From Primula veris (taxonomy: Eukaryota > Streptophyta > Magnoliopsida > Ericales > Primulaceae): a stretch of DNA of 64,000 nucleotides. Shown one piece after another: positions 13,670 through 24,075 of this stretch (position 1 is the first letter of the stretch; every line of letters begins with the position of its first letter). The notes under the pieces are model-generated. The model was given only the letters and a program-made list of their open reading frames with translations, did not search any database and was not told the DNA's origin. The translations under genes and the position numbers were made by a program. The stretch lies in assembly GCA_963682055.1 (NCBI GenBank), contig OY821746.1:13071992-13135991 (forward strand). Reading direction: 5' to 3'.

Positions 13670-13923
13670 ATAAGTATCATGTTATTGGTTTGAAAAATGA
13701 CTAGCTTGGATTTTCTTTGTTAGGGGGTGTTAGTAATTTGATTATTTGTAAGTGATATTGCAACCCTTTAGTTAACTTACACTTGTTTCATTTTTAAATT
13801 ATGAGTCACGTATCTACACCCAATTTAATTTATGTTAGAAGAAAATGTTCCATTTATTTTTCAGGGCATCCCGCCCTTTTTTTTTTTCTTGTCCCAGCCT
13901 AAAAATGTGGACATAAACACGTT

Positions 13924-14352
13924 AGAGCATCCATAATAGTTGTGTTAATTTTTTTTTTGTTAAATAGTGACACATGTGTATGTTAAATGTCACATATATA
14001 TGTTAACCTTAATAATCATATAAGTCTCACATTATTGTATTTTTTACAACACTATCTATTAATTTATAATAAATAATTGATTTCGGATAAAAAATATATT
14101 ATTCTAAATAAAATAGAAAGAGAGAATGTGTTATTTTTGCTTTATTGTATGATTTAATATAGAAGTTGATCAACCAAATTGTCATGTTATCACTTAACAA
14201 TGTTAATTTTGTTGTTAAATATAAGAAGAAGGTTAACAGTATTAAGTTTAATTGAGTCGGTTAATAATACTTTTGTAAAGAAAAAAGATGTATATTATTT
14301 AACAATTTTTATATAAGAAGTGAAATAATATTTTAGTATTGTGGATGTTGTT
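13924..14352. mobile_element. MITE-like element with GAGCATCCATAAT ends
   Basis: It begins AGAGCATCCATAATAGT and ends ATTGTGGATGTTGTTAG, which is the inverted counterpart of the start. The ~430 bp are A+T-rich and non-coding. Ends of this GAGCATC type are common in plant MITEs. Confidence 0.5.
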
Positions 14353-14520
14353 AGTTGTCCATAACCGTCCTAAGTAAAAAGTTTACACCTTGTGAGTCAA
14401 CTCAGTCAAGTGTGAAAGGTTCGGGCCAAAATGAGTATTAATATTCATTTGAAGGTCCAAAATTAGAAATATACTAAAGCTAAGGGGTGTAATTTGTAAA
14501 ACCTAATTTTCTGCCCCCCA

Positions 14521-14528
14521 TATAAAAA
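14521..14528 (+). promoter_or_regulatory. TATA box of the small membrane-protein gene
   Basis: TATAAAAA lies 107 bases before the ATG at 14628, preceded by a C-rich run and followed by GG. Position and sequence fit a plant TATA box. Confidence 0.55.
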
Positions 14529-14627
14529 GGCCTAAGGTTTATGTGTTTTTTATAAGACTTTGAGAACCAACAGTAAAAATACAAATAGTTCAGTTTCTCA
14601 ATTAATAATAAAAACTATATTATAGTA

Positions 14628-17600
14628 ATGTCTTATTCTTCTTCTCCGATCGGGAAATCACCGTCACCACCCATCAACGGCGGCGGAGGCAGAGGTGGCG
14701 GAGGAACTGTGGATTCTTTCGAAGGAGTACTCGTCACCAGACCTTCTCCCAGGTACATACATATAATATGTATACATACATATACGGTCATATATATATA
14801 TATATATATGCATGTTTAGGAGAGAATTAAAACCAGTGACCATTTATTGGAATTGACTGGAAATAAGGGCATAGCGTATGTGGGTCAAATGCAACCTCGC
14901 AATTTACAAAATTGTTATTATTTGTGTAAGGAATTTTTAAAATTATTTAAAATTATAAGTCTTGCAACTCTGTAAAATAACATTTTGTGTAGCATTGTAA
15001 AAGTCGTATTGTATACCATATTGTTCGTAAATTGTTGGGCATATACGTAATTTCATGCAATTTTGACTGACAAAAAGAATCGTTTCTTGATTGATGACTA
15101 TTTTTGAAATTTGATCCCGTAGTTTGACGTATGAACTATGCGATTAGCTTTTTGAGATTTTCAATTTCGGCAATTTATATACCAATTTTTTGTTGGCCAA
15201 AGTTGCACATAGTTTTGTTTAGGCCCAGATGTATGGAGTAATTCAGAGCCAACTTAAAATAAATATTTTTTGTAGGTTGCCTAGAGGAAAATAAAGTTTG
15301 TGTTGCCCACTTAAATAAGAAATAGACCAAAACATAGTAAGTTATTTTGGCGGAAATTGTTTGCCTTTCGGGTGTGAATCGGTCCTAGAGTAATTGATTA
15401 TAAAATGGGAAATATAAATTTGCTGGACTCTTTATGGGAGAAGAACACATGTCTTGGATAATCTTCTAAGCATATCTGTACTAACAATGATGCTTATGTA
15501 ACCAAATTCATGACAAGATTGGCACAATGTTGCTTATATGTGTGTGGGTCATTTGTGCTAATTAGGAAGAACACTGTCTTTTTTTTTATGCAAGCTTTTA
15601 ATTTGGGGGTATGAGAATCAAGGTATAAGCAATCTGGTTCTCAGTATTTTTATCCATCTCTGGATAGATTTCATTGCTATTGTACAAGATGCGGAGATTC
15701 TCCTTCTGCTATAGTGAGGGGAGTAACTTGGTGGTGACATTAGAATCGACAAGCAAAGGAAAACATCTTTACCATAGTTTAAAATTCAAAATTATACCGA
15801 AAGATTGGCCCCTTATAAGGAATACCCCTCTCCTTTTTGAATTTCACCTATGGTACTAGTTTTTGACAAAAAACTACCATATTGTCTGCCCATTATCTAG
15901 CCAAGGGGATCTTTTAGTCTGTAGATGTGGTGTGGTATTAAGATTTGGTTTCACCCCATTCAAATTTGTAACCATCTTTTATTCACGACATCCATTTTTT
16001 GTTTTTGTAAATAAGGCAGCAATTTGATGTTTTCATGCATTAGTAGGCTCAGGATCATCCAGTTTAATGTTAATTTCACTCTTTAGGCAATTAAGTATAA
16101 AATGGACAAAACAAGCCGAGACTGTAAAGTTTGATTCTATATAAAGAAAATGTGCATATAGCTGGTAGAGCTTACATTTTTATCATGATATCACAAGTCA
16201 CACTTTTAAAATCTTTTATTGGAGTTATATCCCAGAAAAAGAGTAGCTAAGTGTCTGTGAAGAGACACGCCTATGCATATCTGTGTATGGATAACTTCAT
16301 GAATCAATGAAATAAGTCAAGTGAAGTAAACGTTTATAGTCTCAGCTTGGCTCATTCGTTTATCGAATACAATTCTAAGGGAATAATCAGACTAGCAAAA
16401 ATTGACAACTAAAAGTTATGCATGAATGAGACAGGAACTGGCTTTACTCGTCTATTTTATTTGCTCCAACAGTTTTTGTGCTAATTAGAAAGAACACTGT
16501 CTTTGCTTTATGCAAGCTAATAATTTAGAGGTATGAGAATCGAGGCATAGGTAATCTTGTTCTCAGTATTTTTATCCATGTCTAGATAAATTTTATTGCT
16601 ATTGTACAAGATGAGGAGATTCTCCTTCTGCTACAGTGAGCGGAGGAACTTGGTACTTGGTAGTGACATTAGAATCGACAAGCCCCAACTTTCAAAAAAA
16701 AAAACATCTTTACCATAGTTTAATATTCAAAATTATACCAAGATTGGTTCCTTATAAGGAATACCCCTCTCTTTTATGAATTTCAGGTTGGGTACTAGTT
16801 TTTGACACAAAACCACCATGTTATCTGCCTATTATCCAGCCAAGAGGTTCTTTTAGTCTCTAGATGAGGTGCGGTATTAAGATTTAGTTTCACTCCATTC
16901 AAATTTGTATCTATCTTTTATTCTTGCCATCCTTTTTTTTGTAAGTAAGGCAGCAATTGGATGTTTTAATGCATCAGTAGGCTCAGGATCATCCAGTTGG
17001 ATGTTAATTTCACTCTTTAGGTAATTTAGCATAAGATGGACAAAACAAGCCGAGACTGAAGAGTTTGATTCCATAAAGAAAATGTGCATATGGCTCGTAG
17101 AGCTTACATTTTTATCATGATATCACAAGTCACTTTTAAAATCTTTTATTGGAGTTATATCCCAGAAAAAAAGTAACCGAGTATCTGTAAAGAGATACCA
17201 TCCGTGTATGGATAATTACATGAATTAATGAAATAAGTCAAGTGAAACTCATGTACATGCTTAGGTTTGTAAAAGTGTAAAGTCTCAGCTTGGGCTCATT
17301 TGTTTATCAAATACATTTCTAAGGGAATTATAGGACTAGCAAGAAATTGACAACAAAAACTTAATCTTGTATGAGATAGGGACTGGCTTCACTCGTCTAT
17401 TCTATTCGCTCCAACAGTGTTTTGTTTCTTCGCCAAATTCCTTTGTTATCTCCTTCCGATCGGCCTTCTATTCTTACCTGTTCTTTTCGTCTTTGTTATT
17501 TTCTCCTCTAGGTTCTCTATATTTTATGACAAGTATGCTTTATTCGTCATTTTTGTATGGTTTTATAAAGCTCATCCATACATGCTTGTAAAGCAAAAAA

Positions 17601-18345
17601 TTTCAATTATTTTGTTACAGTTAGAATTGTTCAGTGGAATATCTAAATTGTTACCCCCCCACGTATCTTCCCCACCCATCCATATAAAGCACACTTTTGG
17701 TGATATGTGAAGAAGTTTCATCATGAATTTTCTGTTGGAGACTCTGGAAATACTTAAATTTACTTTCTACCATGTTCGTGTTACGTTCTGGCATGCCACC
17801 TTTCGAATACAACTGTTATTTCCTCTTTGCAAATAATAGGTTTAGTTTCAAATTTCCAGACTAGCGAAACACGTATTGGTTTTTAGATTTTATGAGTTAG
17901 TAAAAAATGGCTAGTTAAATATTTATGATTTCTGTCGATTTTGTGATATTCTAGCTCTTAATCTTAAGAAGGCCGTATGTACTTAAGTATTTTTTTTTTA
18001 GTAAGCAATTAGAAGAAATATAATCGTATGTACTTAAGATAACAGTCATCAACTGTTTGTATATGCTTCTCACATATGCATAATCTGCGGAGACTGATTT
18101 TAGTCTTCATTTCTTATGCTCTCTTTGGAAACTTTTGATTGCAAGTCATGAATTTCCGAACTTCTCTTGTCATAAATGCTCAGTTGGCTATTCATCTTGT
18201 TAATTGCAGACAATTTGTATCACTGTTGACTTGCTCAAAATTATGTGGATTATGCTTTGTGGCTGGAATTGTGGTCGGTTTCACGTTGAAGAGACGAGTT
18301 AGGCGATGGGCCTCTAAACTTTTAAGGAGAATTAGAGATGATTAA
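14628..18345 (+). CDS. small single-pass membrane protein, conserved unknown, 2 exons
   Basis: Exons are 14628-14752 and 18210-18345 (phase-2 junction AG|A; 261 nt; 86 aa). The N-terminal half is Ser/Pro/Gly-rich with a GGGG-R-GGGG stretch and the segment GVLVTRPSPR. The C-terminal exon holds one hydrophobic segment of about 18 residues (CGLCFVAGIVVGF) followed at once by an Arg/Lys-rich tail (KRRVRRWASKLLRRI). That pattern suggests a membrane-anchored protein with a basic cytosolic or lumenal tail. I do not recognise a functional domain. Both halves look like real protein, the splice sites are good and the junction preserves frame. The 3457-bp intron is very long for such a small gene. Confidence 0.7.
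14791..14809. repeat. (TA)n microsatellite
   Basis: An uninterrupted TA dinucleotide run just inside the long intron of the small membrane-protein gene. Confidence 0.9.
15555..17420. repeat. direct tandem duplication (~0.93-kb unit) inside an intron
   Basis: Unit 1 (15555-16477) and unit 2 (16478-about 17420) are adjacent direct copies. Matching landmarks are GTGCTAATTAG at 15555/16478, CATTGCTATTGTACAAGAT or its variant, CTTATAAGGAATACCCCTCTC, and GCTCCAACAG near both unit ends. The copies differ by many substitutions and small indels, so the event is not recent. No coding sequence is evident; open frames within it are not conserved between units. Confidence 0.8.
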
Positions 18346-21300
18346 AAGCACCCTTTTATCTAGTTGTTCAATTACTAAAGGTGTTAAATCAGGCTAAAAA
18401 ACGGAGACTGTAATATGTATACATTGAGGCATTTTATTTTGTAAAAGTTATCCTTTAATGGGAATTGGGGAAGTTTTCTAGCTCATCGGTGCATCATTTT
18501 ATGTTCTGATAATATGGTAATAGCTGTCGGTGTCAAGACAGTGGTTTACGTGTTTTTAAGGCTAATGTTTTTTGCAATATTTGTTACAAGAAGTTGTGGA
18601 AAAGAATATTACGATATGGAGTATGAACATAAAATACATAAATTCTAGGAAATTTTTGATTGGTACCCTTTTAAACTAGTATTTAAGAATTAATATCACT
18701 TTCAAACTAATTATTGCAAATTAGTACCCCTTGCTCATACACATAACTCCAACACATTTGACCTAATAAAAGTTTGTCCAAAACCAAGCCCATTGACCAG
18801 TCTCCGGCGTTGACCGCGGTCTTCGGTGTTGACCGTCGGCCTTCGGTTTTGACCAAAACTTAAAAAAATGTAAAAAAAAGGAAAAAAACAAAAAAAAATC
18901 GGAAAAAATTAAAAATTCTATAAAAAATCCAAAAATTTTTTTTTACAAAAATCCCAAAAAAAAAAATTGTAAAAAAATGGACCGGCATTGACCAAAAAAA
19001 AAAAAACAAATCCAGAAAAAAAAAATCCAAAATTTTTGTTAAAAATTTTGACAATCTTATAAAAAATTTTTGACAATCGAATACAAATTTTTTGACAATA
19101 TAATACCAAATTTTTTGATAATTTAATACAACATTAACGACATTCTATTAAAATTTTTTGACAATTTAATACAACATTTTTGAAACATACAAAAAAATTG
19201 GGGGATTATGTTTTTCTCATCCTATAACCAATTCCTTCTAAAATAAAATAAAATTAAATGTTTGAAAAATGTAGCTTTTGTTAATAAAAAACACAAGTGA
19301 TATTAAAAGCTAATAATTCTTTTAAAGTGCTACCGTACTCCAATTAATTCCATTGTTATGTAGAGCATTTTAGTCCAGTGACGTGTGTGTTGTTTATGAA
19401 GATGCGCAAATAACTTGTATTGTATGAATGTGTTATTCCTTATATTGCTCGTAGAGATGTTATTTATGGGGTAAGATGAGTACTTTCCAGCTTGGTCAAA
19501 GCATCTACATAATGGGAAATTTTCGTAAAGAATAAGTCAATTAAGCATCCTAGCGTTAAAAAAGGTTTTAGCATGGAATGGTGAGAATGATTTCAACTAA
19601 TTTTAGGCACAAAGAAAGGGGAGTAGGGGGGGACATGTTATGATGTGATCCACCACTATAATAGTGATTTAAAAATTAGTGTTCCTTTTTTTATTAGTAT
19701 GTATAATATACTGACATGTCTATGAAATCCATTATTATAAATTATTTTCCTTTGACAAAAAAAGAAGAAGGTAATTTGTAAAAAAATGATTATTGAATTA
19801 TGAGCATTTTTGAAAAATTCAATTAATCATATCGTGTTTATTTTTTCTACGTACAACGGTACAAGTTATGTTGATCAGTTTTCTTAAATCAAAAGTCAAA
19901 GTACACACTTTTTTGAGGTTGAAAACTGAAAAGTACCATGTTCTCCAAACGTATAATATCACGTCTAAAAACAGTAAAATGATCAAGTGCACGTATCTTG
20001 TTGTTCTTTTATTTTTTAAGTTACTTATAAAGTTAACTAGTTGAACATGATGAATACACGTAAGCAATGCATGTGATGAAAGTGTGTATATATATGTATA
20101 TTAGATAATATATAGAAAGAGAAATTAAGAAACAGGAAAAAGGGCTTGATCTGGGAGAGTAGTAGGTAAAGCGACAAGAACGAGCTATATTCAAGGAAAG
20201 GTAAACCTTATTTATCTCTGTTAGTTTGTAATTTCATTTCATTACTCTCAACCTCTACCTACTCTAATATTATCTCTTTATGTGATGCTTCTCACTTACT
20301 AATATAATACTATTCCCTTTCTTATTCAATAAAAATAATACTAGTGATAAATAAAACAAACCTGTCCTTGATGGTCATTAAATATTTAGACCGTTTCATT
20401 TCTTGTATAAGTCTTATTAAAATCTAAATTGGTTTAAAAGAAAAAAGAGCTTTCATTGCAAATAATAACCCTTTCTTTTTTTTCCTTGTTTAGAATATTT
20501 CTCAACCCGATGCTAAATAAACCTTTCTTTTCTTCTTCTTCTTCTTCAACACCCTTTTCAGGTACATATATATATATTGTACCATATGTGTATATGTATA
20601 TACATGAATATTGATATACATATATTCAAGACCTTTGTTATTAGGAATAATGTGTTTTGGGTTATACCCTTTATAAAACTTTCTTGATCTTGCATTTGTC
20701 AGGGGAAACAAAATTCTAACGTTGATCTTTGACATGCTATTCTGTAGTTTCATGGGTAACAAAACCATATTTTAGAAAAACATAATGTGATCCAAAATGC
20801 ATTAATGCTCATGTTTTTCTCGGATCCGTTTCTTATCATTTCTATTTCCGTTATTCTTCTTGATGGATTATAGATCTAAGCACAAAGAAGGGCAATATTT
20901 ACCGTGTACAAAAGTAGGCAGGACACCCTTAAGGTCCCTTACACTATGACATATTTTTCATTTGGGATTTGGGAAACATCTTTCTGTTTTGTTTCTTCAA
21001 TTGGCTTAATAAGTAATGTCAAAGATTTAATCTTAAACTGTTTTTTTTTTTTGTGTGTGAAGTAACAAGCATCGCAAACTCCACTATATTAGAATTTCCC
21101 ACATACCCTTCTACGTTTTTAATGCCCCAATTGGTTACAAGCTATCCATTGTCTAGCTAGGCATCTTAAACTTATCTCTAGCTAATGAAAAAAATTATGA
21201 ATAGTATTATTACTTGCCAGTTTTATATATTAATTGCCAAGATCTAGATTATTCCTTATAGAAATATGCTCCAATTATCTCATCACATGCTCATGGTGGG

Positions 21301-21689
21301 AGGTTAACTAGGTAACATGTTTCTGAATATGTTAATGTCATTATGCAATAATAGATGGTGTGTATAATGTAGGGATCTGAACTCAATTACAAACACTAAT
21401 ATCATCAGCTACTCTTTCAGATACATTCACCCAAAAAGGGAATCTTGTTAGCCTTATGAACAATATCCTAATTCGCGAACTCTCATTTGCGATCTGCATT
21501 GGCGAGTTCGATTCCTTTTTGTTGTTTCTTTTACCAAAATAAGATTAAGTTACATATTTGATAACTATGCAGTAGAAGGAGATCTGATGAGACTTAACAT
21601 TCCTGCATCGAGAACTGTGGATTCAACCTCGTTATCTTCGTTGCTATTGTAATAAATATAACAATAAACATCAAATAAATTATTTATAT
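18346..21689. other. intergenic region, AT-rich, no gene recognised
   Basis: It holds the 3' flank of the membrane-protein gene, an odd GTTGACC-rich stretch (about 18785-18860), A/T homopolymers, the short-period repeat listed at 19036, a CTT microsatellite near 20529 and TA runs near 20567. A segment near 20100-20205 ending AAAG|GTAAAC could be a 5' non-coding exon of the SAUR gene. That is a guess from the donor-like site only. Confidence 0.4.
19036..19191. repeat. degenerate short-period tandem repeat (TTTTTTGACAAT motif)
   Basis: Five or six imperfect units of about 26-30 bp, each built on TTTTTGACAAT followed by TTAATACAA or similar. Low complexity, non-coding. Confidence 0.6.
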
Positions 21690-23292
21690 ATGGCAACGGA
21701 AGACAACGCGGGAAGCAAGGTGAGTGGTATTAGACAGATTGTCAAGCTTAAGGAAATGCTCCAAAAATGGCAATCTAACACTCTCAGTCCAAGGGCCAGT
21801 AACAGCAATAACAACGGTGACAACAATAACGAGGAGGTGAGTCTCTGTGTTTTTGACCTTGAAATCAATCTTAATATAGCTTCTCCTGTCGGAACCTTTT
21901 CTTTTTCTTTTTATTTCTAAAATAGTTAATTTTTTTAAAAAAATAGGAGGAAGAGCCCCCAATCCACGCTGGCATATCGCCAGCTATCTCTAGGAGGCTC
22001 AGGAGCACCACTTCTTATTGTGATTCAGATGAAGACGGCTGTCAGAGCCCAGAGCCTCCATTTGATGTCCCGAAAGGGTATCTAGCTGTGTATGTGGGCT
22101 CTGAGCTACAGCTTCGGAGGTTCATTATACCGACTACGTATCTAACACACCCTCTCTTCAAGGTGTTGTTGGAGAAGGTAGAGGAAGAGTTCGGGTTTGA
22201 TCATTCTGGTGGGCTCACGATACCTTGTGAGGTGGAGACTTTCAAGTACCTGCTCAAGTGTATGGAGACCGATCAGAATGATCACCACGATCAGCTTGAC
22301 CATGAGGCTGGTTAGTAATTTACTATACCCTTTTTAGTACCTATCGTTACAAAAAGTGAAACTAGGTAGCGACGAAGGGTGACATTCCTCTCCTCTCCCA
22401 ATTTTAAGAAAAATTGATTACTATCTATTCTCGCCAAGATCCGTCTATCAGTACTTTTCTCCTCATAATATGAATAAAGGTCGTATATGGATTTTAGCCC
22501 TTCTCCCGATTCTATCATGACTCCATCACTTATCGCATATCTCTAACTACTAATATTGAATCAGAATGAATGAAGTATCAAAAGTTCTCTATGCTACTGA
22601 ATCTCAAACGAGTGTTGCTATAGCCACCCAAATATCTTACCCAAAAAACCTTACCCACTGATGTGACGGATTAGGTGTACTAATCATGTATTAAATGAAA
22701 ATTGTTTTTCAAAATCACAAACAAAATGATTGATTCACCTAATCTGCCACATCAGTGGGTCATATGTTTGGCCCGCAGATGAGGTTGTATGAGTACTAAC
22801 TCGTCATTCAGTGTGTGTGTCTATGTTCACTGGGAACAGGATATACCTGTGGGTTTTTTAAAATTACTAATTGAAAATGTAATTCAGAAAACCAAATTCC
22901 ATGAAGGTAAAATCCTTTCCTACTTCAGATACTGTTGAAATCTGGAAACTTTCGATAACAAGATTTCTAGCAAGTGGTAAATGTTTGTAGAAACGGAGAA
23001 TGATAGATACTATTGGAGGAGATTATGAATGAAATTTGTACAAAAGGAGACTGATGATGCTTTTTCTCATTTACACTTTTGGTTTTACAATGAATCGAAT
23101 AGAAAAATTTGTAAATGGATTGTTTAATTTCTGAAAATAATAGAACAGCTCATACTTAATTCATATGAATCGTTATGTTTTTCATATTTATATAATAATT
23201 ATTATAATGTGCTCTTGATCTAGTATTTCCAGAAACTAATTCTCATAGTTGGTGTTTTTGCAGCTGGAACTTCATTAACTGCTGAAGAGTAA
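21690..23292 (+). CDS. SAUR family protein (small auxin up-regulated RNA type), 3 exons
   Basis: Exons are 21690-21836, 21947-22310 and 23264-23292 (540 nt, 179 aa). The SAUR core sits at about residues 90-155: FDVPKGYLAVYVGSE, RRFIIPTTYLTHPLF, EEEFGFDHSGGLTIPCE, FKYLLKCM. This family is linked to auxin-regulated growth, often by inhibiting PP2C.D phosphatases at the plasma membrane. The N-terminus (GIRQIVKLKEMLQKW) resembles the long-N-terminus SAUR subgroup. An Asn-rich linker and a Glu run cross the first junction. Most SAUR genes lack introns, so this structure is unusual. Exon 3 adds only nine residues. Reading through its donor would stop within two codons (22315), giving 171 aa, so the C-terminal end is the least certain part. 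Confidence 0.85.
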
Positions 23293-23803
23293 ACAACAGT
23301 TGACATAATTTTACAGGGTGACTGATTTTTCTAACAGAAAACAAGGTCTCTCTGTGTGAACAGTTCATTAATTTCCCATTTGTTGTTCTTCTTCAATGTG
23401 GAAAAATTTAGAGGTTTGTAGTTAGAATTCCTGTCCGAGGTGTGAGGGTGAATATGGAGCCGTTATTAAAAGGCTCAAATTTGCCGCTTCCTCTTTTGTT
23501 GTGAGGTGAAATGTGTATTTATTTAATGTTTGTTCATTGCTCAAAATATATGGATTACTACTTGAAATTCCCTAAAATATATTGTAATTCAAATTCTCTT
23601 TTTGTATGTTTCCGAGAATGTTTCAGATATATTACATACTTGAATTCGAAATATGAGTTACGATATCTTGTTAATGGTGTCAGTCTATATTTGGACGGAA
23701 ATCTGAATTGACAATATGTAAATAGACTAAATAGTTAAAGATCCCAAATACTACTTTAGTACAGTTGGAAGGGTGAAATTTATTTGGAGTGACCCTTGTA
23801 TAG
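23293..23803. other. 3' flank of the SAUR gene
   Basis: AT-rich, non-coding spacer between two convergent genes. Short open frames here show no protein-like composition. Confidence 0.5.
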
Positions 23804-23927
23804 TTTTTTTTTGATAATCAGAAACCCTCCTTTGGAGTTAAACCTGTTTCGCAGGCGTCAAGGTTCGAACCCTGGTGGTGAGCGTGATATACTCGGGTAC
23901 CAACCACTTGGACCAACCGCTTTTCTC
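23804..23927 (-). mobile_element. tRNA-derived SINE with target-site duplication
   Basis: Read on the minus strand, the element has a perfect Pol III A box (TGGTCCAAGTGG), then a perfect B box (GGTTCGAACC). It ends in an A run, seen as T's at 23804-23812. It is flanked by the direct repeat ACCCTTGTATAG at 23792-23803 and 23928-23939. Length (~124 bp), internal promoter, A tail and 12-bp duplication together identify a SINE insertion. Confidence 0.85.
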
Positions 23928-24075
23928 ACCCTTGTATAGTTTACCATTCGTAAATTTATTCCAGTATCGTGCACTGTGCACATAGTACAGTATGTATGTA
24001 ATGCAGCTAAATGCATCAGGAAATGAGTAGTTCATTGAGATCTGGAACATGATATTCAATTTCAAAAATGTTGTC

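Larger units (their letters stand above)
12800..14520. other. divergent intergenic region between the RRP12-like gene and the small membrane-protein gene
   Basis: AT-rich spacer between two genes transcribed away from each other. Apart from the two MITE-like elements listed separately, I see no coding sequence or RNA gene. Confidence 0.5.

Noticed and set aside
17367..17710. Two overlapping Phe/Leu-rich open frames
   Set aside because: They lie within the long intron and its tandem duplication, and are not conserved between duplicate units. The composition is that of AT/pyrimidine-rich DNA.
18860..19109. Phe/Lys-rich frames on the minus strand
   Set aside because: By-products of A/T homopolymers and the TTTTGACAAT repeat.
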